Below are positions 44,001 through 52,990 of a stretch of DNA of 64,000 bases, piece by piece. The DNA is from Holosporales bacterium (GTDB taxonomy: Bacteria; Pseudomonadota; Alphaproteobacteria; RUG11792), in assembly GCA_031266135.1 (NCBI GenBank), contig JAISBP010000003.1, positions 1 to 64,000 of the forward strand, read 5' to 3'. The position numbers and the translations under genes were made by a program. The stretch's first letter is position 1. Each line of letters begins with the position of its first letter. Under the pieces are notes generated by a model. That model saw only the letters and a program-made list of their open reading frames with translations, did not search any database and was not told where the DNA came from.

Positions 44001-45553
44001 CATTCCGCCAAAATTTCATTACCATTACTATCCAAATTCTTAAACGTTAGGTCACTAACGCTTTTGATGAGTGACGAGATCTTAAAGAGCGAGGGATAGA
44101 GCGTATCTTTACTTTGTCTCAATCGGTCTTTTGCACTGAATAATCCATAACTTCCTATAACGACAAATGCTGCCGTCGAAATTTTTGCTATAAAAATGGA
44201 TTTATTGAATTGATGAATCTTCGACAGCATCGGTGTCGCCAACCCATCTTCTACAAATATTTTCTTCAATAAAAGATCTTCAAAGAAGAATATCTTTTCG
44301 GGGGCGAATTGTCCCTCCATAATCGAGGCCGTAGTATTGCCGGCTTCATTAATATCGGCATCCGGAGTGCCGACGATCGCCATCGCCTCCGTATCTTGAT
44401 GCATACTATCGAATTGGAGGAGCGGGACCATCTTACTGTCGCCAGTAAAATAGAATCCTCGCAGATAAAATCTTTCTTCAACGGAAGATGATTTGAATAT
44501 AGTATCTATATAGCAGCTTAATGATTCCCTTACCGTCAATAATTCACTGGGAAATACGAAGACGCCATCGCGAGTCGTCGTCACCGAGCTCTCAGAAAAT
44601 ATCTCCATCCTGATTTCGTTGAGCTCATTTTCTATCGATGAAAAGGCTTCGTCCAGAATCCTCGTTGAGAATATGGTATTGATAGAATATGGCGAAGACC
44701 ATCCCAGCATATTCCCACGATTCCTGACCGGTATTTCTGAACAGAAACTCTGGAATCCGGGGACTATATCAGTCTTGGTAATTACCACATAGATAGGAAG
44801 CTTCATCCCCAAATAATTTTGAGCAAAATTAAGTTTCCTTGCAGTAAAAAGGGCCCTCTTCTTTATTTCCTCTAATGGGAGCTTGTGTTTTCCATACAGC
44901 TCATCGGCTGGGATCGTCAGGATCAATCCATTTACTGGCTTAGCTCCTCGATACCTGGAGAGCATATTGAGGATGATGCTCCAGCTTCGCTCATCTGCAT
45001 GGAGGCCGTTCTTCGGGAGGAATACGTTCCCCTTAATATCTAGGACTACGCCGTTCTTCAGGAACCACCAGGTACATGCGGCTTCTCCCTCATCGTCGTC
45101 ATATATTTCTTCGTGAGTAAATCCTTTGAGTAACGATGATTTACCTGAACCTTCAGTCCCAATCATCAAATACCATGGGAGCTTGTATTTATACCCAATC
45201 CCAAGTGTGGATTTTAGAAAATCCAAGGCCTTGAAGAAGGAGCGGACTATGCTGTTGACCCTGATGTATCCCCTCTTGATGAGGTGCTGATTCAGCCATT
45301 CTCCAAAGGGTGGCGGATGCACGGAATTCTCATCCGTTTCGGTTTTGTCTTTGTTTTCCTCATTTCGTATTGCAGACGGTGGAAGATCGACGACTTTCTT
45401 CGCCTTCATCTCCGCACGCTTCATGGAGATAAGGGTGAAGACCGTCACCAGCAGCATCGCGATGAATGCTACCGACAATACGACGGCTATCAGAACGGGG
45501 AGAGACTGCGGAGCCTCCCTGAACCATGCCGAAATGCCATCGAAAAAGCTCAT
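41051..45553 (-). CDS. tssM: Type VI secretion membrane protein TssM (IcmF)
   Basis: 1500 residues, longer than the usual 1100-1250. Transmembrane helix 1 is at residues of about 18-43. The cytoplasmic NTPase has Walker A GTEGSGKSSLL (about 132-142) and TKTDIVPGF (guanine-like NKxD position). A second helix near residue 470 is IFIAKISTAAFVVIGSYGLF. A periplasmic domain of about 900 residues ends in a DUF1215/IcmF C-terminal region (AIWYFGEPIEASFRWATGDD...FQIHLSD). The last 110 residues are a Pro/Glu/Lys-rich tail with no counterpart I know. TssM forms the trans-envelope complex with TssL and TssJ. It overlaps tssL by 4 bases. Confidence 0.93.
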   Translation of the reverse strand: MSFFDGISAWFREAPQSLPVLIAVVLSVAFIAMLLVTVFTLISMKRAEMKAKKVVDLPPSAIRNEENKDKTETDENSVHPPPFGEWLNQHLIKRGYIRVNSIVRSFFKALDFLKSTLGIGYKYKLPWYLMIGTEGSGKSSLLKGFTHEEIYDDDEGEAACTWWFLKNGVVLDIKGNVFLPKNGLHADERSWSIILNMLSRYRGAKPVNGLILTIPADELYGKHKLPLEEIKKRALFTARKLNFAQNYLGMKLPIYVVITKTDIVPGFQSFCSEIPVRNRGNMLGWSSPYSINTIFSTRILDEAFSSIENELNEIRMEIFSESSVTTTRDGVFVFPSELLTVRESLSCYIDTIFKSSSVEERFYLRGFYFTGDSKMVPLLQFDSMHQDTEAMAIVGTPDADINEAGNTTASIMEGQFAPEKIFFFEDLLLKKIFVEDGLATPMLSKIHQFNKSIFIAKISTAAFVVIGSYGLFSAKDRLRQSKDTLYPSLFKISSLIKSVSDLTFKNLDSNGNEILAECTTHLLSMMQQINNARFSSLFVPASWFGSIDSNLKETLKASYQKVVVRTIYMNLLLRAKMLLNMKPDVKSTSIAEVLNPSNSKEYNALKEFVYGLVELEKNIKRFDSLRTSADPKDLNDLIDYTFHGSLPKEFLDNYQQFRRILMNTPFPPINLTPYRQVAYDVLIGLFQSYLDTIFTSKSKNSIVSMLNGFIDQLARQQIKKVPDCRAIRRFADDLQRVCGELGKEGETWLDNEVFTPDKEFDLFLDGVETLFGKDVAQKLLDITAVNFGYLKAKMAEFNSALQNDLTKKKDKSDDAQKGISSGIYLMERCLTSLCSEPFMDPPENYRLITDVPEGKMIFWDDEMVQRAYEIGQCFIKFSTSALKDFPKAMQEGILLMAKINLGAVLNGLIAKSQSIVDSPSGMTSEITSEEILQKQVAELKGVAAKFVSLLKVLRDDKFGFVFGDLRGVLNNVAYTLLKHLDSLLEKQNPFCPQDLSFKYWDGEAGAGLLAFSAADIEELTLYLKLQRSVVERLALDFAGTIVDFLNAEVIHDPNFGDQSLLMKWTRIVENARSLQKKNPSNSISFIERFIRVTLNEYTLDNITSKISLKDIRGSSGDYFIGMMKEIKKGILSRAEVLLRRRNIERYNSLRDYYTKHLDGKYPFSDYAKSQRTANDADLDAVIKFFKMYDEFGGTPEKILDQIHQLGGDATAPFEFLKKIHDIRQFFGDSLDNNEGIKISLEANFTINKREEANTDYLVVRVLKPNGDAKIEPISPDKTAIWYFGEPIEASFRWATGDDQAPKPVYDQNDPDLTLNETTAIIQCIGNWAIIRFLQKYKSETAGSDRTSPNQRILCFQIHLSDSKVAKIFIGVTVSMPKKPGDPSVTILKIPDVPGKMPELPSSVSAVANEPVLVTKYYGGTADIIQNEETTALSGSVGSKPKEKQRPGKEKKESNGGPDHSEASPQRDTQEEIKDILESPTNEPASKEEQPEIEIAEEPIE

Positions 45554-46380
45554 ACTAATGGCCCCTGCCTGGTTTGTTCTATAATACTCTTGAGAACATC
45601 GTCTATATCGCTCGTGATACTATACCAGACGCAGTATGAGATGATGATATAAAGGACAAACACCGATATAATGCACCACGACCAAAACTTCGCATCCGGT
45701 AAGTTGGAGTTATTATTTTCCGTAGAAGTGTATTCATAGCATGATTCTATTATGTGTTGGCGCCCAGGATAGAATAACCGTGAGGATTTACTGTGGAGCA
45801 TCGAATAGAGCCTGTCTTTATACCAGGCGATATGCTCATTAGCAGAATCCATGTCTCTGTATCTGCCCTTAAATCCAAGGCTCAACGTCATGAGGTAAAG
45901 GAATGCCATCTCCTCCGTATGGAGATCGTAGTTATAAACGATCTCATCCAACATCTTGAAGAATTGATCCCCTGCTACCTCCGACTGGAAGAACTGCTTC
46001 TCCAAGAGAGAGAATCTCCAGTACTTCGCTCCATCCCATCTGAGATTAATGAAGATCTCGTCGGTGAGGACCGTCATGATGTATTTCACATCGGTAATCA
46101 GGTGATGAGGTAACCTCGATTTCGCATAGATCATATCCATCGAATTATTGATGACATCCATCAGGTTCTTCTGGATCGCAACTATTGCTCCCTCGACTTC
46201 ATTCTGTTTCTTCGTAGATTCACCATCTGGCTCTTCGGTAGAATCGTTGTCTATATCGGGATCCTGTGAGAAATCATGTGAAAAGTATAGGCTTAGTGCG
46301 CGTTCCTTCTGGCGTAGTAACGCATAGTAAAATGCCTGGAATCCGTGGACGACTGCGCTCTCATTGGCCGCGAAACTCAC
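45550..46380 (-). CDS. tssL: Type VI secretion membrane protein TssL (DotU/IcmH)
   Basis: 276 residues. The cytoplasmic DotU domain has LPHHLITDVKYIMTVLTDEIFINLRWDGAKYWRFSLLEKQFFQSEVAGDQFFKML and TEEMAFLYLMTLSLGFKGRYRD (ELYLLCLSLGFEGKYR in typical TssL). One C-terminal membrane helix is FWSWCIISVFVLYIIISYCVW. There is no OmpA/peptidoglycan-binding extension, so anchoring to the wall must come from elsewhere. It starts right after tssK (no gap) and overlaps tssM by 4 bases: one tight tssK-tssL-tssM operon. Confidence 0.92.
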   Translation of the reverse strand: MSFAANESAVVHGFQAFYYALLRQKERALSLYFSHDFSQDPDIDNDSTEEPDGESTKKQNEVEGAIVAIQKNLMDVINNSMDMIYAKSRLPHHLITDVKYIMTVLTDEIFINLRWDGAKYWRFSLLEKQFFQSEVAGDQFFKMLDEIVYNYDLHTEEMAFLYLMTLSLGFKGRYRDMDSANEHIAWYKDRLYSMLHSKSSRLFYPGRQHIIESCYEYTSTENNNSNLPDAKFWSWCIISVFVLYIIISYCVWYSITSDIDDVLKSIIEQTRQGPLV

Positions 46381-47751
46381 CTATATTTCTCCTCCAGATT
46401 CTCGTGGAAGATAGAGGATGATTTCACATGGTCTCGAGGATGCAGTATCTCCCGGATTAAATATGTGGATATTCTGTTCGCCCTTAATGAATCGAGGATT
46501 TATGCTGACCTCAAACAGAAGGACTCCAACGCCCGGCAATATCCTAGATATCGTCTCCTGATTCAAGAGGCTTCTATCCGTTCCGGTTACCCTCTTCGTC
46601 CTCACGACCTCGAGTGCGAAATCGGAGACGATGATGGCATTCTTCATCCAGTCCTCGATATCCGCCGTGTTGGACGATTTATTCCCTCGAACCCCTATAT
46701 AAAGCTTTCCCGATGAACACTTGGCGATGTCATTTAATCCTAGGTAATGATAGAAGAATCTATCTTTATTATTGAATCTGAGGACGGAGAATCCTCGTTC
46801 TATTACTGAGACATAGTGTTCTATAAGCTTTATTACTGGATACAGACAACCATCTATATCGCAATGGTTATACGGCTGCATTACGGGGGGTACCTCCGTT
46901 GGAATCAACACGGAAACACTCCCCAAAACCTCAGATAACTTTTGATATAATTCATATGGCCGGATTTCATTGCTATATACGAGGGCTTCGAACCCGGGGA
47001 GGATCGTCAGGATTTGCGCGAGGATGCTTTGAGTGTCTAGGGAGACCGTATCCGCCACGACATTCTTCAGCTTCTCGGCTAGGAATACTGCCTTTTCCCT
47101 GAGACTTTGAGCGAGGACTGAACACCGATTCCACAGTGGGAAATGCCGTTCTATAAAGAAACAGGATGGAGTCCAATTCCTAACACTGAAAACTCCGTCT
47201 ATACGCACGACCTTGCATAGTGGGAAGCCGATACAATACTCCGGCATGGTATTCCCGATGTGCAGGAAAGTATTCGGGAATAACCTCGGAATCTTCACGC
47301 AATTCTCTTTGATATTATCATCGGCCACGGGCTCTCCCTCGATCGAGTAATATCTGGCGGGATTCCCCAGGACCGGAGACGTTTCATTCGTACTCTCAGC
47401 GATGACGAGCGATATGGTGGCCTCTGGATTATCCTCACTCATATGGGACGTAATATCTATTTCGATCGGATGTAGGCCTTTATGCAGCTCCGGAAAATAA
47501 CTAAGAATAAGACCATCAGGAAAGACGGCCTCAATTTCATTGATTCGATACAGGCCATCCGTTAGGGAAACCTTATCGGTTCGTAGATGCCGGACGCCAT
47601 AGTGATTCGAAGAGAGGAGACGTACCTGATTCGCCAGTACATGAAAATTACGTAAATCATTTTGCTGGAAATGGTGCTGAGAAAGGAGCATACCTTCATG
47701 CCAATTTATGCTGAGAGGAATCGGAGATATCTTCTCGAACTTTTTAGTCAT
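46381..47751 (-). CDS. tssK: Type VI secretion baseplate protein TssK
   Basis: 456 residues. It begins with the family hallmark SINWHEGMLLSQHHFQQNDLRN (WxEGMLLxPQHFQQ) and continues with SNHYGVRHLRTDKVSLTDGLYRINEIEAVFPDGLIL. It ends with a C-terminal RFNNKDRFFYHYLGLNDIAKCSSGKLYIGVRG and IVSDFALEVV segment. TssK links the baseplate (TssFG wedges) to TssM/TssL at the membrane. It heads the operon. Length is normal. Confidence 0.92.
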   Translation of the reverse strand: MTKKFEKISPIPLSINWHEGMLLSQHHFQQNDLRNFHVLANQVRLLSSNHYGVRHLRTDKVSLTDGLYRINEIEAVFPDGLILSYFPELHKGLHPIEIDITSHMSEDNPEATISLVIAESTNETSPVLGNPARYYSIEGEPVADDNIKENCVKIPRLFPNTFLHIGNTMPEYCIGFPLCKVVRIDGVFSVRNWTPSCFFIERHFPLWNRCSVLAQSLREKAVFLAEKLKNVVADTVSLDTQSILAQILTILPGFEALVYSNEIRPYELYQKLSEVLGSVSVLIPTEVPPVMQPYNHCDIDGCLYPVIKLIEHYVSVIERGFSVLRFNNKDRFFYHYLGLNDIAKCSSGKLYIGVRGNKSSNTADIEDWMKNAIIVSDFALEVVRTKRVTGTDRSLLNQETISRILPGVGVLLFEVSINPRFIKGEQNIHIFNPGDTASSRPCEIILYLPRESGGEI

Positions 47752-48044
47752 TACATTCCCATCGCGATAAATCTTCGCTATCTGCGCACGCTAATTCTAT
47801 TCAAAACTAAAGTAAATTCATATCCCTTTGTTTGTGCTTGGAAAGCAAATGATGTGTGCCTTCATATCTATTTCAACAGGATATTGTTGATTTTTTTATT
47901 TATCCTATCTTTATAGATTTTAATAAACATTGTTTTTATATTTTAACTCTTTTTTCATAAAATCTAAATATTATATCATTAGAGCCTAAGGATAAAAAGA
48001 GGCTTTTAAAAGTATTGAAGTTTGTATAATACAGGAGGATTATT

Positions 48045-48830
48045 ATGAAGAAAGTATTACAATTAACATTACTGTGCGGGATGGGCTCCTCTTTCGCAGT
48101 TGGCACAGAAACGATTTACCCAATAGCAACTGGAGTTGCAGGAGCTGTATTAGGAGCAGAGGTAGGGTATCTCATGCCTCCTAAAATCCATGATATTGCT
48201 AAAAACTCTATGTTACCCACGGCTGTTGTGGAATACGGAGCACCTGCAGCAGCAGGAGCTGCCTTCGGTGTTGCAGTAGCAGCTAATCCGATTTTTGACA
48301 AATGTTTTAATAATGCGCCTTGGTCCCCTTGGCTCATCAGAGGTGGGCTGGTTGCAGCAAGTGCTGGATTGGGCGCAGTGACCCATATGACTGATAGTGC
48401 TATTGTGACGCCTGCCGTTTTCGCTCTTCTTGGCGGTGGAGCTGGAGTTGGATTATTCTCCAGATTTGCAAATGGGAAACAGGCTGCGGCTATCTGCGTT
48501 GCTGGCGCTGCCGCTCTGGGAGCCGGGATATTATATCGGGCTATGACGGGTGATGAAGAGGGAAACGACCCCAAAGGCGTTCTACAATCTACTAGACGGC
48601 TGGAGGCAGATCCAGATCAAGTGGACGCCGCTGATGAATGTGATCTAGAAGGAACGATCCAAGTCGGACTAGAAGATCAAGACGAAGTATTGCCAAGACC
48701 TCTTAAATCCTGTCGCCAAATGCCACAGGAACCACTGTCTGATGATGAATTAGAAGCAGCGGACGATCAGGAACCTGCAGATCTAGTTACTCAGGATGAT
48801 GCTTGCCAAGACGCTAATGTGTTGAACTAG
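48045..48830 (+). CDS. Exported glycine/alanine-rich (glycine-zipper) membrane protein
   Basis: 261 residues, ribosome-binding site AGGAGG 6 bases before ATG. Signal peptide MKKVLQLTLLCGMGSSFAVG. Residues of about 22-170 hold four to five Gly/Ala-rich hydrophobic stretches with GxxxG spacing (IATGVAGAVLGAEVGYLM, APAAAGAAFGVAVAANP, GGLVAASAGLGAV, VFALLGGGAGVGLF, AICVAGAAALGAGILYR). The last 90 residues are strongly acidic. Glycine zippers occur in outer-membrane lipoproteins and in membrane-inserting toxins or effectors. It stands next to the T6SS operon but divergently, so effector status is speculative. Confidence 0.6.
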   Translation: MKKVLQLTLLCGMGSSFAVGTETIYPIATGVAGAVLGAEVGYLMPPKIHDIAKNSMLPTAVVEYGAPAAAGAAFGVAVAANPIFDKCFNNAPWSPWLIRGGLVAASAGLGAVTHMTDSAIVTPAVFALLGGGAGVGLFSRFANGKQAAAICVAGAAALGAGILYRAMTGDEEGNDPKGVLQSTRRLEADPDQVDAADECDLEGTIQVGLEDQDEVLPRPLKSCRQMPQEPLSDDELEAADDQEPADLVTQDDACQDANVLN

Positions 48831-49196
48831 TAGGTCTGATGGGATTTGTCACCGTGATTAATCTCTTGGAAAGGAAGAACATCGTTTTTGATGTGCGAAG
48901 ATAGATATCATCGATGCCGCCCTAACTAAGAAATCCTACTAAAGAAATAATATGATTATGTCCGAGGTGGCTTGTTTTAAAACCTTCAGAATCGGGGTTA
49001 TTGGAAGGAAAGATGACACACAGAGAAACTGACTGTGAATATTCAAGAAAGAGATCTATTGTGATGTTAACCCTTATTGATCGAGTTTTTTAACAGACCT
49101 CTAATATATTCCGCCATAATCACCCCGATATTCCTGGGAAAAATCTTCTGAATGCAGATTTTTCTCATGACTCTACTATAGTTCAATAAATCTTAA
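48831..49196. other. Intergenic stretch with element relic
   Basis: 366 bases without a gene; a palindromic element relic lies at 48971-49058. The rest is AT-rich with no signal I can defend. Confidence 0.6.
48971..49058 (+). repeat. Palindromic element relic
   Basis: About 88 bp: CTTGTTTTAAAACCTTCAG, ATTGGAAGGAAAGATG, AACTGACTGTGAATATTC and the right end AAGAAAGAGATCTA. The left terminal repeat is damaged and the centre deleted. Confidence 0.7.
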
Positions 49197-49727
49197 TTAA
49201 CACACCGTTACTTCATGTATATTTTTGGAAATATTTGGTATCCTCTCGTTAGCAATGTTAGCTACTTCCGCCGGTGTACTAAGTGGGTAAATGGAGACTC
49301 TATACGGGGATAACGCTCCGTTCAGCCATCTCACTATATAGTTATGTCCATCAATTACCTCTTGCGGTGTGTCTACGGTTTGGACTACGAAATACGAAAT
49401 TTCACATGCTTCAGGATCGAGGCCTTTGACAGATTTCCGTAGGATGTTTAAAATGGCGGACAAGTAATTTCCCACGCCGCACTTAGAGCGTTTATTCGGC
49501 AAAACATCGAGATGCTCCTGAAATTCTTTTTGAAGCCTTTGTCCTTCCGGTGTTATGGCTTTGTCGGTAACCGCAGAAATTACGTAGTCGATTCTGCTTC
49601 CAACATCACTTCCTACATCCGACGTGTAACGCTGTTCAGCAGCATAACTATCAAATACTGAATAACAAGAAAAAAGTAGTATTGATGACCTTATTAATAT
49701 GTTTTTAAATGGACTAATATTACTCAT
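49197..49727 (-). CDS. Exported protein, function unknown
   Basis: 176 residues from the ATG at 49727, chosen for its AAGGAG ribosome-binding site; the frame is open 15 codons further. Signal peptide MSNISPFKNILIRSSILLFSCYSVFDSYAA, then a soluble domain with VGSRIDYVISAVTDKAITPEGQRLQKEFQEHL, four cysteines (KCGVGNYL, EACEISYF, VTVC) that could form disulphides, and YIVRWLNGALSPYRVSIYPLS. I do not recognise the family. An independent gene, in an AT-rich neighbourhood. Confidence 0.6.
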   Translation of the reverse strand: MSNISPFKNILIRSSILLFSCYSVFDSYAAEQRYTSDVGSDVGSRIDYVISAVTDKAITPEGQRLQKEFQEHLDVLPNKRSKCGVGNYLSAILNILRKSVKGLDPEACEISYFVVQTVDTPQEVIDGHNYIVRWLNGALSPYRVSIYPLSTPAEVANIANERIPNISKNIHEVTVC

Positions 49728-50124
49728 AAACTGCCACTCCTTATTCTCTTTAAAGTTAAGAATGCCTTTCACAAAGTATTCGAAGCGATTCTTATCCTTG
49801 TTTTAAAGTATATCACAGTTAAAAAAAGTATAGCAAGCTAAATACTTATTTTTGGAAGTAGCGTCATATAACACACGAAACTATCCAAGCTACTACAAAA
49901 TGAGTCAATGTAACAAATATCGCTAAATTTTCCAGATCTTTTTGTTTTTTGTATATCTATGATATTAAGCATCATAGTACAATTAGCAAGCTTTTCCATC
50001 GATCTGGTATATTAAACGATGTATTTAGATCTGCCTCAACATACGTGAACGTATCCACATATACTTGAAATTAATACTTCTGTAATGTTACCATTACGAA
50101 GTTACAATTATTACTGGATTCGTT
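49728..50124. other. AT-rich intergenic stretch before gatC
   Basis: 397 bases between divergent genes, with no gene seen. It contains a small palindrome ATACGTGAACGTAT (50041-50054) overlapping GTATCCACA, one base off a DnaA box. With only one such site I do not call an origin. Promoters of both flanking genes must lie here. Confidence 0.5.
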
Positions 50125-50409
50125 ATGATTGATAGCGGTGAATTAAGTAAAATTTGTGAGTTGGCAAAGCTCAAAATAGAAAAAACAGATAAAACGTCCT
50201 TCCTTAATAAGTTAAATTCGGTATTTGAATGGGTAAATCAATTAGCTCAAATAGATGTTTCGAATATAGATATCAATGTTACTGCTGATATCGATGGCAC
50301 GCTAGAGCGTGATGATACACCATCGATAATGAATTCAAGAAAATCTTTGTTAAGTAACACGAAATTTCAGAAATTCGACATGTTCTACGTTCCAAAGATT
50401 GTTGAATAA
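50125..50409 (+). CDS. gatC: Asp/Glu-tRNA(Asn/Gln) amidotransferase subunit C
   Basis: 94 residues, normal for GatC. Pattern: ELSKICELAKLKIEKTDKTSFLNKLNSVFEWVNQLAQIDVSNIDINV, then LERDDTPSIMNSRKSLLSN (the R.D.v...R..ll.na motif). It stabilises GatA-GatB, which amidates mischarged Glu-tRNA(Gln) and Asp-tRNA(Asn). gatA/gatB are not next to it. It is followed after 11 bases by thrS. Confidence 0.9.
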   Translation: MIDSGELSKICELAKLKIEKTDKTSFLNKLNSVFEWVNQLAQIDVSNIDINVTADIDGTLERDDTPSIMNSRKSLLSNTKFQKFDMFYVPKIVE

Positions 50410-50420
50410 GGAGGCTGTTT

Positions 50421-52316
50421 ATGATTGTCATGATAGGTAATGAAAAGCATGAAGTCGATTCATCGGCCACCGCATTTGATTTGGTCGTTAAAGTAGGGCA
50501 GAAAAAACATGTTATTGCGGCCGAAATAAATGGAATACAATCGGATCTTTCGACTGATTTACAGGACGGTGACGTCGTACGGTTTATTACTTATTCAGAT
50601 CCGGAAGGTCTGGCAATTCTTAGACACAGTATTGCTCACGTATTGGCCAAGGCAATTTTAGAAATTGATCCGAGCGTAAAATTAGCAATAGGCCCTTCGA
50701 TAGAAAATGGCTTTTACTATGATATACAGACTAAAAGAACATTTTTAGCGGAAGACCTTGTAGAAATAGAGAATAAAATGCGTGATATTATTGATAGGAA
50801 ATTAGTTTTTGAAAAATCTCGCGTGAAAAAAACGGAAGCAGTAGAGTTTTTTCAGAATATATACCAGGATTTTAAAGTCGAATTAGCGAGTGATATTCAG
50901 GATGAGGAAGTCAGTGTATATAAATTGGACAATTTCTTAGATCTGTGCCGTGGACCGCACGTCCCGAGCACGTCTTACATTCCGTCCGATTCTTTCAAAC
51001 TGACTTCTCTCGCTGGTTCGTATTGGCGCGGCGATAGCACAAAGGCCGTACTGCAAAGAATTTACGGAACTGCGTTTAAAAATCGGCAAGAAATGTCGGC
51101 ATATTTTACATTATTGGAAGAAGCTCAAGCTCGTGACCACAGAAAGCTTGGACAAGAACTTGGAATATTCCATATTGATGAACATGCCCCAGGACATGTA
51201 TTCTGGTTAAAAAATGGGCTAATTTTATTCAACTTGATAAAAAATAAAATTGAAGAAACTGCATTAAAGTACGGTTATTTTTTCGTACAAACCCCTCAGT
51301 TATTGGACAAATCTCTTTGGGAAACATCAGGTCACTGGGAAAAGTTTAGAGAAAATATGTATATTGTACATGACGATAATGCCACTATGGCGATTAAGCC
51401 AATGAACTGTCCAGGACACGTAATAATATATAAGACTGGCACAGTTAAGAGTTATAGAGATCTGCCCGTAAGGATGGCTGAGTTTGGATTATGTCATAGA
51501 AATGAGCCGTCTGGAGCATTGCATGGGCTCATGAGACTTAGGGCTTTTATGCAGGATGATGGGCATATATTTTGTTCGCCAGATCAAATTGTATCGGAAA
51601 CAAAAAGTTTTTGCCAAGCCTTACAGGAGATCTATACTGCTTTCGGATTTTCGGATATTAAAGTTAAATTCTCAGATCGTCCAAAAAAACGAGCAGGATC
51701 CGACGATGTCTGGGATATCGCTGAAAAATCATTAATAGCTGCAGCAGACGCGGCTGGCCTTATTTATACCGTCAATAGTGGTGAAGGAGCGTTCTATGGC
51801 CCAAAATTAGAATTTATTTTAAAGGACTGTTTAGGTCGTGAATGGCAATGCGGTACTTTACAGGTCGATTTTGTCTTGCCTGAAAGATTTGACATTTCCT
51901 ATATCGACAAAAATGGTCAAAAATGTACTCCAGTGATGCTGCACAGAGCAATCATTGGTTCATTGGAGCGCTTTCTTGGAATTTTAATAGAGCATCATTC
52001 CGGGAAATTTCCATTTTGGCTTGCTCCTGTACAAATAGCTGTTACAAGCATTACAGATGCGTCCACTGAATATGCACGAAGCATTTATGAAGAACTGCAA
52101 AAAGCTGGCTTTAGAGTGATTTTAGATACGGAAAATGAAAAAGTAACTTATAAGGTTAGAACGCATTCTGTAAATAAAGTTCCATGCATAGCGGTTGTTG
52201 GTCAGCAGGAAAGGAGCAATAACACGATAAGCATTAGACTTCTTGGTTCTAACGAAAGTGAAATTATAGAGATTGATAATATGATTAAGTATTTCACAGC
52301 ATTATCAACGGATTAA
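50421..52316 (+). CDS. thrS: Threonyl-tRNA synthetase
   Basis: 631 residues, full length. N-terminal TGS domain (1-60), editing domain with HSIAHVLAKAILEIDPSVKLAIGPSIENGFYYDI, class II core with MAIKPMNCPGHVIIYKTGTVKSYRDLPVRMAEFGLCHRNEPSGALHGLMRLRAFMQDDGHIFC (motif 2) and VMLHRAIIGSLERFLGILIEHHSGKFPFWLAP (motif 3), and a C-terminal anticodon-binding domain. The zinc ligands Cys (MNCPGH) and His (DDGHIF, VMLHRAI) are present. AT-rich codon use. Confidence 0.97.
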   Translation: MIVMIGNEKHEVDSSATAFDLVVKVGQKKHVIAAEINGIQSDLSTDLQDGDVVRFITYSDPEGLAILRHSIAHVLAKAILEIDPSVKLAIGPSIENGFYYDIQTKRTFLAEDLVEIENKMRDIIDRKLVFEKSRVKKTEAVEFFQNIYQDFKVELASDIQDEEVSVYKLDNFLDLCRGPHVPSTSYIPSDSFKLTSLAGSYWRGDSTKAVLQRIYGTAFKNRQEMSAYFTLLEEAQARDHRKLGQELGIFHIDEHAPGHVFWLKNGLILFNLIKNKIEETALKYGYFFVQTPQLLDKSLWETSGHWEKFRENMYIVHDDNATMAIKPMNCPGHVIIYKTGTVKSYRDLPVRMAEFGLCHRNEPSGALHGLMRLRAFMQDDGHIFCSPDQIVSETKSFCQALQEIYTAFGFSDIKVKFSDRPKKRAGSDDVWDIAEKSLIAAADAAGLIYTVNSGEGAFYGPKLEFILKDCLGREWQCGTLQVDFVLPERFDISYIDKNGQKCTPVMLHRAIIGSLERFLGILIEHHSGKFPFWLAPVQIAVTSITDASTEYARSIYEELQKAGFRVILDTENEKVTYKVRTHSVNKVPCIAVVGQQERSNNTISIRLLGSNESEIIEIDNMIKYFTALSTD

Positions 52317-52318
52317 TT

Positions 52319-52990
52319 ATGAAAATCGGTGGTCTTTTAAAATTTTCTGCTTTAGATTACCCTGGCAAGTTATCATGTGTAGTTTTTTGCCAAGGGTGCT
52401 CCTTAAGATGCGTTTACTGCCACAATCCTGATTTTTTAGATCAGTCAAAAGATGGGGCCGTAAGTTTTGAGAAATTTATCGATTTTTTACGTGGACGCAT
52501 AGGTTACCTTGATGCCGTTGTCTTTAGTGGTGGAGATCCGCTTTTGCAACATGATTTATTTGATTCTATTTTAACGGTAAAGGAAATCGGTTTTTTAATT
52601 GGTATACACACTTCCGGAGTTGCATTAGAGTCATTTGAACGTATTATTCCATTGATAAATTGGGTCGGCTTCGATGTTAAAACTGTTTTTCACAAGTATG
52701 ATACTATTACCGGCGTACTAAATTCTGGACAAATTGCTGAGAAGAATTTATCGGTATTGCTGAATTCTAAAACGGATTATGAAGTTAGAACAACTTATGA
52801 TTCTAGGGTTATTTCTTCAGACGATCTTATAGAGATAGCTCAAACATTGCATAAACTTGGAGTCAAAAAATGGATTATTCAAGAATGCGCAATTCATAAG
52901 GATAACGAGATCATGAAATTGCCACTACCGGATTACATTATTGTAGATGAATTATTAAGCATTATTCAAATTGAGTTGAGGCAGCGATGA
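52319..52990 (+). CDS. nrdG: Radical SAM anaerobic ribonucleotide reductase activating protein-like
   Basis: 223 residues. FSALDYPGKLSCVVFCQGCSLRCVYCHNPDFL gives the CxxxCxxC cluster as CSLRCVYC preceded by CQG; VVFSGGDPLLQ is the SAM-binding GGEP equivalent; GIHTSGVALES, VGFDVKTVFHKYDTITG. It matches the NrdG-type activases annotated anaerobic ribonucleoside-triphosphate reductase activating protein in alphaproteobacteria. No nrdD is in the window, so the partner enzyme is unproven. The stop overlaps the next start by 4 bases. Confidence 0.85.
   Translation: MKIGGLLKFSALDYPGKLSCVVFCQGCSLRCVYCHNPDFLDQSKDGAVSFEKFIDFLRGRIGYLDAVVFSGGDPLLQHDLFDSILTVKEIGFLIGIHTSGVALESFERIIPLINWVGFDVKTVFHKYDTITGVLNSGQIAEKNLSVLLNSKTDYEVRTTYDSRVISSDDLIEIAQTLHKLGVKKWIIQECAIHKDNEIMKLPLPDYIIVDELLSIIQIELRQR

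Noticed and set aside
48025-48030. TATAAT before the glycine-zipper protein
   Set aside because: Transcription would start inside the ribosome-binding site, and no -35 box is present.
50041-50060. Possible origin of replication near a palindrome and a near-DnaA box
   Set aside because: Only one imperfect box, with no cluster and no conserved origin neighbours such as hemE or dnaA.
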